DNA of 64,000 nt from Periconia sp. R9002. Lineage: Eukaryota; Ascomycota; Dothideomycetes; Pleosporales; Periconiaceae. The position numbers and the translations under genes were made by a program. The notes below the pieces were generated by a model. That model did no database searches. It was not told the origin of the DNA and was given only the letters and a program-made list of their open reading frames with translations. The DNA lies in assembly GCA_023627715.1 (NCBI GenBank), contig JAMAHW010000054.1, positions 131,501 to 195,500 on the forward strand, written 5' to 3'. Positions 1 through 11,577 of the stretch are shown here, one piece after another (within the stretch, counting starts at the first letter, position 1; each line of letters begins with the position of its first letter).

Positions 1-1669
1 ACTTCTTGCTCCGGCAAACAGCTCGCAAGAAGGGGAGAAGCGCGGGGATGCCGAGTGCCGATGCTACGACAGCGAAAGCTCGAGCAGTCGTGTTTCGTAC
101 ATATTCGTCCTGGTGGTCGAGATCTGGTCGCATCGTACTGATCATGTGTGCAAGACCAGCGGCTTTGGCGAGGTTGGAGATGATCTCACGACCTTCCACA
201 CGAGCATAGTAGTCCTGGTCGATAAGAAGGGGTTCGATAACAACCAAGATCTTGTGCACATATGGTCGCACAAGGTCGTCCAGTTTGTAGAGGACGCGAT
301 CGATGACTTTGACTAGCAAATGCCGTTCCTGATCTTCCAGTGTACGTTCCATGAGCAATGGGAGGATTTGATTGAATAGTGCCGCAGGACCGAATGAGCG
401 CGCATTGTCTGTCAGCTGTCGCAAAGCAGTCTTTCGCATTGGCGGCGTTCCGTTCTTCACTTTGAGTAGGAGTCGCATAATCTTACGCTCCTTGAGCTCT
501 TCCACCGTCATATCATTCTCATCGGCACCGTCGGTAAGCTTTCCAAAATACTTCATGTCCTCATTCTTGAAGAATTGAAGATCACCAACACCCGGAATAT
601 CGGTTGGGAGTGACCTGCCCATCATCGCAGCGCTACCGTCTATCTCAGGCACCAGGTACCCTTGATATCCAGTCGGGAGAGCGGGCATTCCGACGGGTGG
701 TCGACGAACAGGTGCGTAGCCGGGTGGTGGTTCGAGGATTTTGTAGCCCTCAGAGGGAAGAATCATATCGAGCATCTCATCAGAGAGCGGTGCATTTCGG
801 GCTGAAATGTCTGTGCCAAAGGCCATAGATGGCGCTGGCGCAACAAGACGGGCACCATTTGGTGCAGGGGAAGGGGCAGTGGCGGGGGTGGAGGATGGCA
901 GGGCTGTGGTGTCCCATCGGGATCGCACAGGGCCTGCAGTCACGGGAGATTCATCTTTCTTACCTTCAGTTCCTTTTTCCTCCGGTCCCTCTGACCAACG
1001 CGATCGTTTTTTTGTGGAAGAATCCGCTGCTGACTCCTCGATCTTCGCAGGCTCGTCGCCAGCGTCATCCCACCTACGCCTCTTCCGCTTCTTCTCCACT
1101 GGAGGGGTCTTGTTTCCATCTTGCTGAGCTGCTGCACCGTCCTTGAGAGTTGGCTGGTGATCCAAAACTTCGTTCCCATTCTTCTCACGATCCTCAAGTA
1201 TACGCTGGACGCGAGCTTCCTCGCGCTCGAGATCACGCATCTTCATAACATCCTGATAGGTAGCACCGCCATCTGCGCCGTCTTTGGCAAAGGGATCTGC
1301 GCGTGTTGGGGAAAGTGCACGATCGAATCGGCGACGCTGATAGTCGGTTTCGCGTGAAGCAATCTGCGCCTGCTGCTCTCGGCTCTGTAGAATATCGTCC
1401 TCCGCGGTATCCCCATGCGCGAATTCGTTAAGCATGTCTTTTGAGGCCGTGTACTGTCCAACGAGCCGCCTTCCGTTGATTTCTCCGACATCTTCCATAT
1501 CATCGTCGTGGGTGGCGATCGAGGTGTTGTAGCCAGCGTATTTGTCAACGCCGTTGCCCCCGTCATACAAGCTCTGGTCTTGCGCTTCGAGGAGTGACTG
1601 CTTGCTCGAGGTGTTGCCATCAGCTGAGCCATTGGCCGTAGACCTCTTTCCAGAGCGCGGGCCAGCCAT
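1..1669 (-). CDS. SF3B1: Splicing factor 3B subunit 1 (SF3B1 / Hsh155), N-terminal part, cut by window edge
   Basis: Core HEAT-repeat subunit of the SF3b complex in U2 snRNP, which holds the branch-site helix in the spliceosome. One open frame runs from the ATG at 1669 to the left edge (556 codons, no intron needed), so only about the first half of a roughly 1,200-residue protein is present. The N-terminal region is hydrophilic and carries three RW motifs (RRRWDD near residue 200, RSRWSEG near 225, RSRWDTT near 252). Such UHM-ligand motifs bind U2AF-type domains in this family. The conserved LPSEGYKILEPPPGYAP block follows, and near the edge the HEAT region reads DEYVRNTTARAFAVVASALG, close to identical with animal SF3B1. 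It is divergent from SDC1 with 657 bp between the start codons. Confidence 0.97.
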   Translation of the reverse strand, partial: MAGPRSGKRSTANGSADGNTSSKQSLLEAQDQSLYDGGNGVDKYAGYNTSIATHDDDMEDVGEINGRRLVGQYTASKDMLNEFAHGDTAEDDILQSREQQAQIASRETDYQRRRFDRALSPTRADPFAKDGADGGATYQDVMKMRDLEREEARVQRILEDREKNGNEVLDHQPTLKDGAAAQQDGNKTPPVEKKRKRRRWDDAGDEPAKIEESAADSSTKKRSRWSEGPEEKGTEGKKDESPVTAGPVRSRWDTTALPSSTPATAPSPAPNGARLVAPAPSMAFGTDISARNAPLSDEMLDMILPSEGYKILEPPPGYAPVRRPPVGMPALPTGYQGYLVPEIDGSAAMMGRSLPTDIPGVGDLQFFKNEDMKYFGKLTDGADENDMTVEELKERKIMRLLLKVKNGTPPMRKTALRQLTDNARSFGPAALFNQILPLLMERTLEDQERHLLVKVIDRVLYKLDDLVRPYVHKILVVIEPLLIDQDYYARVEGREIISNLAKAAGLAHMISTMRPDLDHQDEYVRNTTARAFAVVASALGIPALLPFLRAVCRSKK

Positions 1670-2326
1670 GGTGTAAGAGTGTCGCTATTGCCGTGTTGAC
1701 GTTGTGAGAGAGTGTCCTGGCGAGGGGGTACTAAAGTTTGAGGTGCGTCGCCGCGGCTGCGCACGGACCTAGTGCCAAGCCGGTCTGGAGAAACATGACT
1801 CCTTCAGGCGGAGCAGTAACAAGATTGATCGATTTGAACATTGAATGCAGCTGTCTACCTTGATAGGTATGTATGTAGTCTATTCTGTCAAGTTTGTAGT
1901 CTTTAATAGTAATTCTCTGGAACTATGCACAAAATAATGTGCTTTTGGACCTTGAAATACACAGAGCCCCTTGTGAACATTCACAGTTCAGCCGCATAAC
2001 ATGGATTGATAGTCCAAATGGACATTGATCTCTTGAACAGCTGCGCATAAGCCAAACTTTCTGTTAGTCTATAGGTAAGTCACTACGGTAAAAGAATCCG
2101 AAGAGAAAGGGCCTTTTAATCGTGATTTCATCTCTCATCTTTCACCTAAAACCCCAACCATCTCCGCAAAATCGCCGAGCATCTAGCTCCACGCGCGGAC
2201 AGTGGACCCTCCCACTTCGACAAACAAACTCACTTCACCAGCAGTAGCCGCCAGCGACACCCAAGAAGACGCGTCAGTTTGCTTTTGCCGTGTTAATCTC
2301 TCATCAACTCTCTCAATCACTTCAAA
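1670..2326. promoter_or_regulatory. Shared intergenic region between divergent SF3B1 and SDC1
   Basis: 657 bp with no ORF of note lie between two start codons pointing away from each other. It must hold both 5' UTRs and both promoters. The stretch before SDC1 (about 2150-2320) is CT-rich and lacks G, as is usual for fungal 5' leaders. I could not assign a TATA box or a specific factor site. Confidence 0.6.
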
Positions 2327-2868
2327 ATGGCCGAACCACTACCTACTCCCAGTGAGCCAATAGAGCAGGTGGAAGCTCCAGCGCCGACAGCAGCAGAACC
2401 ACCACTTGAGAACGGAACCGCAGCGATAGTCCCTGCCCCAGTCCCAGATGTTGAGATGGCCGATTCAAATCCTACACCCACAGAGGTCAGAACTGCTCCT
2501 GGCTTTCATCTACAATTTTGTACTCATCAATCGCAGCCAACAACACAAGTTCCAGCCGTCGCAACGCCCGTCGCAGCAGCTACACCTACACCCGCCGCAG
2601 CTCCTACGCCGTCGCGCAATTCTCCGCACCCGAGCACATCATCGCAAGCTCCTACGCAGCCGTATCCGCATGGGAGCCCTACGAGAGTTTATTTGAATCA
2701 GCACGTCACGCCGCATTTGTTAGAGGCAATGAAGCACCTTGCTGCAACAGAGTAAGTTTTGATACAATGGGAACCTTTGATACATGAACTAAAGTGAATA
2801 GACCGGAAAAGCCGCTGAAGTATTTGAGCGAGTTTCTGGCGCAGAAGAGCGCGGAGCTCGAGGGTTAA
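2327..2868 (+). CDS. SDC1: COMPASS complex subunit Sdc1 (DPY-30 family)
   Basis: Subunit of the Set1/COMPASS histone H3K4 methyltransferase; its C-terminal Dpy-30 dimerisation motif docks on Bre2/ASH2L. The long N-terminus is Pro/Ala/Thr-rich and disordered. The C-terminus has the Dpy-30 signature RVYLNQHVTPHLLEAM, continued after an intron by EKPLKYLSEFLAQK. The intron at 2752-2801 is well formed (GTAAGT donor, AACTAAA branch region, TAG acceptor) and splits a Glu codon; the last exon is 2802-2868. A second possible intron at 2486-2536 (51 bp, GTCAG...CAG) is in frame and open, so the protein is 158 residues with that segment retained or 141 with it removed. The gene is convergent with RPS13, 316 bp away. 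Confidence 0.9.
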
Positions 2869-3184
2869 CCACACGAGAGGAAGAAGATGTTAGATTTTTG
2901 GCGCAGAGGATATGCGGGAGTATGGATCACCAAAAGTTTAATATGAATATGGCGCTCGGTTAGTATATCAATGATACCCCAGATATGGAGGCTACAAGGG
3001 TTTTATTCACGCAAGGACCACACAAGAGAGATAATCAATTTGAAAGGGTGATATTTTCAATCATTCCAGATCGTATTCATCCGTGAGAGCCTATGTAACC
3101 GATGAAGCATGTATTCATGCAGTCCGTAACTCCAATCGAAATTTTTATTTGATTCACGTCCACTCCATAGCAACCCACACTCCT
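2869..3184. other. Convergent 3' intergenic region SDC1/RPS13
   Basis: 316 bp between two stop codons facing each other. It can only hold the two 3' UTRs. I see no gene and no clear terminator structure. Confidence 0.5.
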
Positions 3185-3858
3185 CTATGAGACAAGGGTA
3201 GAGGCGGTGGCGCTCTCGTACCTCCAGGTGGGGGGGAGGACACCGACGGTCTTGTAGTAGCGGGAGAGACGGTGGATACGGGACTCGATGAGAATGAGAC
3301 GGCTACATGAATTAGCACACCACCTCATAACCAAGGGGCAAAGGATAGATACGTACAACTTGGAGTCCTTGTCCTTGCGGTTGGTCTGAAGGTGCTTGCG
3401 GACGGCAACAGCCTTCTTGATGAGCATGTAGAGATCCTCGGGAATCTCAGGAGCAAGGCCTAATGGCTCTCTGTCAGCATTGAACCAACAGAGGCAAATT
3501 TATATAGCGCGGCAGGTGCCATTTGACAGGGCTGCGGTTGACATGCGCTTCATGTTGGGCAAAGTATCATACCATTCGACTTGAGGATGCGGAGGATCTT
3601 GTTTCCGGTGACGACCTTGACCTGGGCAATGCCGTGGGAGTCACGGAGAACCTCACCAATCCTGCATGACTGTGAGAATCTATCTTCTACCCAGTTTGGG
3701 AATGCCTCTTACTGCGAGGGAGTGGCACCCTTCTTTGCGAGCTTGCAGATCTGCTCGACGACCTGGTCGGGGGTGGTCTTGAGCCACGCAGGGGGGGAGC
3801 GAGAGTAAGGGATGGCCGAGGCCGAAATACCCTTTCCGTTGCTGTGAAGGCGACCCAT
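3185..3858 (-). CDS. RPS13: 40S ribosomal protein S13 (uS15)
   Basis: Small-subunit ribosomal protein binding 18S rRNA. The spliced product is exactly 151 residues, the usual eukaryotic length. The start [10 protein letters not shown], the central [19 protein letters not shown] and the end [17 protein letters not shown] all match the family. There are four coding exons (minus strand): 3713-3858, 3573-3661, 3357-3459 and 3185-3302. The introns are 3662-3712, 3460-3572 and 3303-3356, all GT-AG. The 113-bp intron 2 is twice as long as its neighbours. The gene is divergent from TOS1 with an 819-bp spacer. Confidence 0.97.
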
Positions 3859-4677
3859 TGTGCAGGTTAGTCGTCGACGGAGGTGGAATGTCGAGGTGCG
3901 TTGTGGTTGGAGTTCAAAGTTCGCGATCGATGGGATGTGTGGGAAAACGATATTCGCTAAGGAACGTGCACGGACGTCTTGGCGACATGTACAAAAACTC
4001 TGCGAAACTTAACGTCGTCTCTCCAGCCTCTTCATCTGCCCCAGCATTTTGTTTCTGTGGCCTTTGTGGTATATCGCGATGACCTAGGCTCATTCTTGTA
4101 ACGCGATGGGCATTTCCTTTGCGTTATGATTGATGAAACCATTTGATTTGCTGGATTGCGACAATCCCGCGTCCGATGAAGTCCCATAGCTTCAATCATG
4201 CATCCTTCACAAACAGTACGTACCGCCACTTTTCTCCTTCTATCTTTCAATGACGACAATTCCACATTCTGTGCACCTCTTCGTTGACGTTCGGCCTATG
4301 TGTTTAAAAATGAACGACATGACATTCAAAGGACTCCTGAGTCAATTCCAATGATCTTGTTTCATTTATTGTTGATGGCGCGATCCTCACTGACATCTAT
4401 CAGTTCCTAGTCATATGCTCTTTCTGGCAGTGAACCAGACTATGCTCCCTTGCCTGCTTTGCATAACATTTAAAGGTCGATAGCGACTCATATGCAACGT
4501 TCGTAGTTGCCTTGCTAGGAGCAAAGGTCACAGTTTCCGTATCTGCTCGATCACGAGATGTACTTCGTCGATACATATACTAGCTTTCAATGTAACAACT
4601 CATTTCTCCTCTACCAACTTCTTGTGTTTTGCATTCACAGTTAAACATCGCTTGTCTCTTCGGCTTTTGTGTCTAAC
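3859..4677. promoter_or_regulatory. Shared promoter region RPS13/TOS1
   Basis: 819 bp between divergent start codons. The half next to RPS13 should carry a strong ribosomal-protein promoter, but I cannot point to a specific box. No coding segment is apparent. Confidence 0.5.
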
Positions 4678-6636
4678 ATGTTTTACCTCCTTGCTTGCCT
4701 TTTCGTCGTCCCGCAACCTACCTTCGCGAAGTCTTCCTCCCAACTATGTCGTGGGACTGCCACATTGGCGGACGATGGCAACTGGTATTGCTCCCAGGTC
4801 AAGGCTATCACATACAAGAACATCAACCAGTCGGGCAAATACAACCGGACAACGGGGGTCGATGCAGACACGGGGTTATGCCACCATGAGCCTATTGCGT
4901 ATTCAGGCATTGGACTAACTACGCCATTGATTGGAGAAGTATTTTGGACAAGGCTCGGGTCCGGGATGCTCTGTACTGACGGGCAGGACAGCTGTCGATG
5001 CATCTCCGTGGTCCGATGAATGTGTCGCAAATAGCAGTATACAAGCTCCCAGACCAGAGCGCATCGGCACAGAAACTCAAGTCGCAGCCTGTACGACGAA
5101 GCAATTACAACAAGTACCTGAGCAGGAAGCTAGAAGAATCACGATCTCACAAGTTGGAGCCTATGATCAACACCATACCAGTTAAAGGAAATCGGATACC
5201 TAGGAACCAGCAGCCCTATTGCCCTAGATCCACCATCACTACGACCTTGTATGTCACGGGCAGCACCTGTGGAAAAATCACTACTTCCACTACTTGTAAC
5301 ATTCCTGATCCCTTCACCCCATGGTCATCCTCATCTCCTGTTCCAGCAACGCCACTTATTCCTGCGCTTCCACCTTCCGTCATTCCACCGTTGTCCTCAT
5401 CTCCTGTGCCTGTAACTCCGCTTATTCCTGCGCTTCCGCCACCTATCATCCCACCATTACCATCAGCAATGCCAGCTCCGCCGGCAATCACTACGACAGT
5501 ACACGATACAACTACAATCTGCCCCAAGACTGCATCGCTGAGCAGCGCTGTGTCAGCGAGCGGATCACTAGTTAACTCAGCTATTCCAGGCCCCAATACG
5601 TCCTTTACAATATCAAGCTCCAGTGAACTCATTGCCACATCAACACCATGTGAAACAGACACGAACTCGGACGCCATGCATACAATGGAGAGGGCGATCA
5701 AGCGTGAATACACGTCCAATGTATCCAGCTCCGCTACAGTGCAAACTCGACCATTGCGCGTAAATGACGGGAACAAGGCCGCGGGCGACACATGGGGTAG
5801 AGTAGCCTACTATACCTCTCAAGCACCTGCTGAAGCTACTGGGTTTGCGTTCACGGCCAACCTTGGTGACCCACAAAAGTCTGGGACGTTTGATTAGTAG
5901 GTGGTCCAACCGCACACTCAAAAGCTAGCTCTCATGTGTTCCAGTGCGTTTGGCAACTCCCTCGGATACGTGATAGGAGATGGCAGCAAAGTCACGACTG
6001 ACAGTACACCGTTCGATGGCACGCTCGAAACCTCGGAGCGCGAAATTGCAGTCTTCTCAGACGAGATTTGTGATGGGAACTGCGAATACGCAAGACCTCA
6101 CACTGTTGCCCACCGTCAGTGACTGCGATACCTGTCAAATTGATTGTAACTAATGGGCGACAGATGGCTGGGGAGGGCCATCCAAAGCCTTCTTGATCGA
6201 GTTCCAGATGGATCATTACGACAATCTAGGCTCGGGTCAAGGCATGCTATCAGACGCGCCGGCGTGGTGGTTTCTCAATGCGGCCATTCCACGCATCCTG
6301 CAATATGGCAACGATCGCAACAACATTCCCTGCTCATGTTGGTCCACAGGATGTGGCGAGTTTGATGCATTCGAGTTGCTCGGTCGAGGTGAAATGCGTG
6401 CGAAGTCGACGATACATCGGCAAGGCAATCGTGAAGGCGGCGACAGCAATTATTTCATGCGACCAGTGGGACACATGCTAAAGTTTGCGGTCATCTTCCA
6501 CAACTGGAATATCACGGCCACTGTCTTGGACGATTCGTTCGATTTCTCGCAAGGCTTGACGCAGTCGCAAATCGACAGCCTGATTGCGTATGATGAGGAG
6601 GACAATTCACATTCATTGTTTTCCGTGGGAGATTGA
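4678..6636 (+). CDS. TOS1: TOS1/YJL171C-like secreted cell-wall protein (DUF2403 + DUF2401)
   Basis: Secreted protein of the yeast Tos1 family, linked to beta-glucan in the cell wall. The exons are 4678-4938, 4992-5896, 5945-6114 and 6164-6636 (602 residues). The ATG at 4678 starts a signal peptide (MFYLLACLFVVPQPTFA). The N-terminal Tos1 domain is recognisable from GNWYCSQVKAITYKNINQSG and, across intron 1, from LSMHLRGPMNVSQIAVYKLP. The centre (about residues 150-270) is Pro/Ser/Thr-rich and probably O-glycosylated, and holds two copies of a 22-residue repeat. The C-terminal domain contains FDYAFGNSLGY, rebuilt exactly by removing intron 2, then HHGWGG, PAWWFLNAAIPR and CWSTGCGEFDAFELL, typical of DUF2401. 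No C-terminal hydrophobic GPI signal is seen, so the protein is probably soluble or wall-bound. Enzymatic activity is unproven for the family. Confidence 0.9.
5328..5459 (+). repeat. Two tandem 66-bp units inside TOS1
   Basis: Two adjacent 66-bp copies (5328-5393 and 5394-5459), each encoding a 22-residue unit of the form SSSPVP-A/V-TPLIPALPP followed by a Pro/Ile tail. Differences are mostly third-position or conservative. The unit keeps frame and lies in the Pro/Ser/Thr-rich linker. Confidence 0.8.
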
Positions 6637-7217
6637 AGGTCAAGTAGAGCATCGGGTAGGGCTGCATTATAGTTCAGTAAATAGTATAATCATGATATGT
6701 ATTACCAAGAATGAAAGAATGAAGGTGATGATTGGCCGTGGTGGTGAGGCGGGTTCAGTTTCCGTATTAGGCGTAGCCGCGTAGGGTGGCCGGCCGGGGC
6801 GCGATATGGGCTGGCTTGTGATTTCCTCGAGCGGCGAAAGTAAACCGAGGTCGTTTCGCTTTCCAGCAAACAATGAACGGAAAGATGCCCAGCGCCTTCC
6901 AACAACGCCATCCATCTTCACAACCTCATCGCCCGCGACAAATCTACACGCTCTCCCCAACTCTCCCCCTCCTCCTCCCCGCACTCATTTCGTCTGCCGG
7001 CTACTTTCTGCGTGCTTCTGTCTTATCAATCCGCCTAGCGGAACCGCATCCAACCAATCCGGCTAACCCCGCAAAAACCTAGCCTTCGCCGTTCGGCAAC
7101 TTCCACCGTTCTCGCTCACTTTCACGTCGCCGCCATCCCAACCACTCTTTCACATATCGCGAGAACAGAACATCCCCCCTCATGAAGGCGCGGTGAGTTG
7201 GGACACACAGTGGAGAA
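6637..7217. promoter_or_regulatory. TOS1 3' region and PEX13 promoter/5' leader
   Basis: 581 bp between two tandem genes. The part from about 6870 is strongly C/T-rich and looks like the PEX13 leader. It carries a five-codon upstream ORF at 7182-7196 (ATG AAG GCG CGG TGA), 21 bp before the PEX13 start codon. This could reduce initiation at PEX13 if the transcript begins upstream of it. Confidence 0.5.
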
Positions 7218-8664
7218 ATGGCCTCATCATCGCCGCCAAAGCCATGGGAAAGGAGCGCAGGTGCTACCAGCGCCTCAGTCGGTACGCATTGCCACCCTGA
7301 AAGGAATCCTCATTTCTGAGTACGCTGACCCCACAGCAGGCCTCACAGGAAACAACACAGCAACAGCAACTGCATCGCCCTCATCATCCTCTAATCCACC
7401 ACCCCTCCCAGAGATACCCAATGCCCTCACATCCGTGGCAAATCGCAACGCGACAAACTATTCCAATATGAATAACATGAACACCAATCGATACCAGTCA
7501 CCGTATAGCACCTATGGCACTGGCTACAACAGTTATTCCTCGCCTTACTCACGCATGGGCGGTTATGGATCCATGTATGGAGGGATGGGGGGCATGTACG
7601 GCGGTGGTATGGGAATGGGCATGGGAATGGGGGGCATGTACGGAGGAGGAATGGGCATGCCCGGTGACCCAAACAACATGAGTTTGACACAGTCATTCAG
7701 CCAAAGCACACAAACCACTTTTCAGTTGATAGAAGGCATCGTGGGCGCGTTTGGCGGCTTTGCGCAGATGCTGGAGAGCACATATATGGCGACACATTCT
7801 TCGTTCTTTGGTACGTCACCACATATCCCATGTCGAAAAGAAAACCGCTAATAGGATTGGGCAGCCATGGTATCCGTCGCCGAGCAATTTGGAAACCTTC
7901 GGCAAACTCTAGGGTCCGTCCTGGGAATCTTCACATTGATGCGCTGGATACGATCCGCCTTCGCGAAACTCACAGGGCGACCTCTCCCCGCTTCGGGCAA
8001 AGAACTGACCCCAGGAAACTTCGCCGCATTTAATGGCATCGGCCCGGACGGTGCGCCCATGCCTAAACCCTCCAAGAAGCCCTTCGTCGTTTTCATGCTC
8101 GCCGCCTTCGGGCTCCCCTACCTCATGGGCAAACTCATCAAAGCCCTCGCGCGATCCCAAGAAGAAGAGGAGAAGCGACGAATGGCCGAAAACCCCCAAG
8201 CCTACGGCGAACCCATCGACCCCAACAAGCTCGAATTCTGCCGTGTTCTCTATGACTTTACGCCCGACGCCAACGCAAATGCTGTACAAGGTCTCGACCT
8301 CGCCGTCAAAAAGGGCGACATGGTTGCCGTACTCAGCAAATCCGATCCCCTTGGGAATCCGTCCGAGTGGTGGCGGTGTCGCTCAAGGGACGGCCGCATG
8401 GGATATCTCCCCGGTGTGTACCTAGAAGTCATCCAGCGCAGGCAGCCGGCGCAGATTGCAGGTGCCAGTCAAAACGCCAGCCCCATCGCGAGCAGGGCGC
8501 AGACTATGACGAGTAGCTCTGCTGCTGGGAGCAGGGCTGCGACGATGACAACGGTGGCGGCGGAGAAGGCGAAGGGGCTTGAGCAGCAGAAGGGACCTAC
8601 GGTCCCTGGCAAAGCGGGAGATATGGGAGTGGAGAGTTTCCAGAAGAGTGCCTTTTATTCGTAG
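7218..8664 (+). CDS. PEX13: Peroxin-13, peroxisomal docking-complex membrane protein
   Basis: Membrane subunit of the peroxisomal docking complex; with Pex14 it receives cargo-loaded Pex5. The exons are 7218-7281, 7337-7810 and 7865-8664 (445 residues). The start MASSSPPKPWERSAG carries the PPKPWE motif expected at a fungal Pex13 N-terminus. A Tyr/Gly/Met-rich region (about residues 95-135) is followed by the conserved helix region around FQLIEGIVGAFGGFAQMLES, a hydrophobic segment near 252-269 and an SH3 domain at about 306-369 (CRVLYDFTPD...SEWWRCRSRDGRMGYLPGVYLEV). The intron 1 acceptor could also be three bases further, which would drop one Ala. The PEX5 gene lies 3 kb downstream on the opposite strand. 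Confidence 0.94.
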
Positions 8665-9409
8665 AGTAACTATTTGGTTGCCTTCTTTTTTTTTGCGTTT
8701 GGATGGACTGGAAAATGTAATGATTTTGTGTGGGCAATCTTTTTTTTCGTCTTCTCTTTCCTTTGTTTTCAAATTCAAAGTAAGAACATTGAAACCAAAG
8801 GTGGTTTCGCCTTTTTTTGGTTTCTTTTACTTCTTGGATCTTGTTTTTTGTTCGAGGTAGAACCCCTCCTAATAGTTCGATCCCAAAAAAAGGTACATAT
8901 TGATATGTACAAACATATGTAGCATGCGTATGCACGGTCTCACGAATCCTCTCCAGGACAGACTATGTATGTATCCAGCGAGCGAGTGGGTTCTTTGATA
9001 GGCGACCGTGGGGAGAAAGAACTTTTTCACTGTACATTTCTCTTTTCTTTCTTCTTTCTTGTTGCTGTCGACAGTTGGAAGGAGTTTAGTGGGGGCTCGG
9101 AGTCAAGGTTCGCTGTGATTATGTAGATACATGTACATTATGTGCATGGACGGTGTAAATGAGGTGGTTATCTAGGTACCTATTGTTTTTTCAAGGATGA
9201 AGGAATGAAAATATTTGATTCAACACACATTTTGAGGGGGGATTTCAAATGCTTTTGTACCATGTGATGGATGTATTAACTTCCAAATCTTGGGATCGTA
9301 AGACATCTTTCCAATTCATGATTTCGTCCCATGTCTTCTAAGTCAAAAACTCTCATTATATACATACAAAAAAACTCTCGCATCGCAAAAAAAGATTCCT
9401 TTTATGTGC
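8665..9409. other. Convergent 3' region PEX13/RNase T2
   Basis: 745 bp between facing stop codons. It is T-rich, with several T7-T9 runs between 8685 and 8850, which fits 3' UTR and polyadenylation signals. No gene is seen. Confidence 0.5.
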
Positions 9410-10520
9410 TTAATATGCAACACCGTACGTAACAGCAGGCGCCCTCTCCGATCCGTTAGTCCTCTCAGGGTACCTAATCGCGCCCACGCTCTTGGCGCAA
9501 TTCGTCAAATACGACGCCGACGCATTCACAGGGACGGTATTCATCTCCTGGGGCCGACCATACACATGCTCGTAATACCACACCTCGCTCAACACAGTAT
9601 ACCCATTATCCAACGAATTCTTACCCGCGGCCGTAGCATTGAACCTCGGGCCCGTGCAGCCCAGGAACGGGATCGCCTTGGTTTGGTCCTGCAGCGGTTT
9701 CAAGAGGTCGGCGTACGAGTAGGTGGTGGAGTTGGAAGGCGTGATGCCGGCGTCGGCGAGCCAGGTGAAGGTGGGGAAGCGCTGGTAGTATTTGATTGCG
9801 GTTTCGAAGAAGTCGACGACTTCCTCGTGCTCGCGGTACTGCGGGCCGTAGCAGGGGACATTGAAGGTGGAGTAGCACGTCGCGTGCTTGCTGAACTCGT
9901 GGCCCCAGAATCCAGGGTTGTCCTGATTTTGTGCGATCCAGTACGTGTCCATGTACGAGAGGAGGTCGTGCTTGCCGAAGGGTTCCAGGAAGGTGCCGAT
10001 GTGCGGGCCCGTGTAGGGAGGGACAAAGGTGCCGTTGCGCAGGCCGTTGGTGGTGTTGGGAGCGGGGATGGGGTCGTATTGTCGGGTTAAGTCGCAGTAT
10101 TGCGTGTAGGAGCCGTTGCAGAAGTCGGGCTGTGGTGGGTTAGTGGGTGGGAGACTGTTAGAAGGGGGGTGTTTGTGAGAGGTGTTCCGGTCATTAAGAC
10201 GTCACACATCGCGAGTGCCGTGGGGAAGTTTGGATAGCAGTACGTACCCATAAGCCGTGAAGCGTCCAGGTGTCGCTGGGAAGGAGTTGACCGGAACTTT
10301 CGCCGCCCGTGTAGGTAGACCAGAATTGTGTGGAGAGGACGAGGCCGCCGAAGGTTTCGACGCAGCACGAGTCCACGACGGTCGGGTCCTGCTCAGGGCA
10401 TGATAGAAGCGGCTTTTGGAGGGCGCAAGTGTGATTGAGGTTGCTCTGGCCCGGGTACAACTGTGCTGATGCCGTTGTTGCGAGCAGCGCAACGGCTGTT
10501 ATGGTGGTTGTCGAAGGCAT
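9410..10520 (-). CDS. Secreted ribonuclease T2
   Basis: Secreted RNase of the T2 family, which cleaves RNA through 2',3'-cyclic phosphates. Exon 1 is 10248-10520 and exon 2 is 9410-10129, joined across a 118-bp GTACGT...ACAG intron that splits the conserved HGLW|PDFC block in phase 0. The product has 330 residues. The signal peptide is about 1-19 (cut after ASA). The catalytic sites are visible: CAS I LHGLWPDFC with His88, and CAS II FWGHEFSKHATC with Glu169, Lys172 and His173. The usual HGTC reads HATC here, a mild change that leaves the catalytic residues intact. The family's disulfide cysteines (CCVETF, FCNG, ATC) are present. It lies between PEX13 and PEX5 but shares no pathway with them. 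Confidence 0.95.
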
Positions 10521-11577
10521 GATTCCTTAGATTCCAAGTTCAATCGATCGAATTACGACGTTGAGAAGGAACGACTCAATCGAAACAGGGCCGGAGAGGA
10601 AGTTGGAAATCCCACGATCAAAAGAAAGGGAAACAAAATCCGTAATTGACGGCCATGGAGCATTTATTTATGACGAACTGCCTACTCGAGAAATAGTACA
10701 GAAAAAACGTAGCGCGGAAGCTCTTTGCCTCATCGGGAAGGTGATTCTATACGACCCCCGATAGTCATATCAGCTTCTATCCACTGCGGCGAACAGCGAT
10801 GGTTCCTGCAGGACCGCGCCTCGTGGGCCTATCTATTGGACGCTCGCGAAGGCGACGTAGAAGAGGATTCTCCCATCTCCGAGGTTCGTATGGTGCGTGG
10901 CTCGGCATGAGCGACAGCCACTGCGAGCAGCCAATCGATCATTCCCGTAAGGCGTAGAAACGATCCTAGAGCGACTAGAGCTGGAAAATGAAAGTCAAAG
11001 GAAAGCTTTGTCCAAGAGCCTGGATGTCGGATCCCGGCGTTGCGGTGTGGAGACCGGATAGGCGTTGTGGATCGAGGAGAGGGTTTCTACCAATCGTTTC
11101 GCTTCGTGTGCCACGTGATTCACTGCGATCGTGAACAGTGGTCAATTTGATCGACTTCCATAGCAATTCAAATGGCTTTTTTTTACCACCCTGAAATCCT
11201 TCTTAAACCTGGCTCAATTGAGCAATGTAGCTTCCATAACAGCTCTAAACTAAGCCTCATATCATGTGTCGGTATTCTTGTACCATCACTTCTACGTACA
11301 ACATTCAAAGAATACGACAGGATATGTATCTGTCTATCAACTATGCACAGATGAAGTCTCGGACGCTTTCTATATGCCACCATGAAGCTTCCAAACGCAG
11401 TCCATACCGGCTTCAACTGTCCTAGTGCCAAAGCAGCAGCTATCGCCCAAATCTCCTTCGTCGTATAGGTCTGTTTTGACCCTCACCCGCTTCTCTGACA
11501 GCCAGTCATCATGCATTGCATTTGTTCTTGCCAGCATATCACCTTTGTCTGCTTCTTCCGTCTCAAGTGCATCCGCC
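10521..11577. other. RNase T2 promoter region and PEX5 3' region, no gene seen
   Basis: 1,057 bp. The ORFs here are short, have no recognisable motif and no good splice partners. The half next to 10520 should contain the RNase T2 promoter; the half next to 11577 the PEX5 3' UTR. Confidence 0.45.

Noticed and set aside
3460..3572. Possible snoRNA inside the long RPS13 intron
   Set aside because: RPS13 introns host C/D snoRNAs in some animals, and ATGATAC near the 5' end and CTGA near the 3' end look C/D-like, but the C box does not match RTGATGA well and the CTGAC is explained by the branch site.
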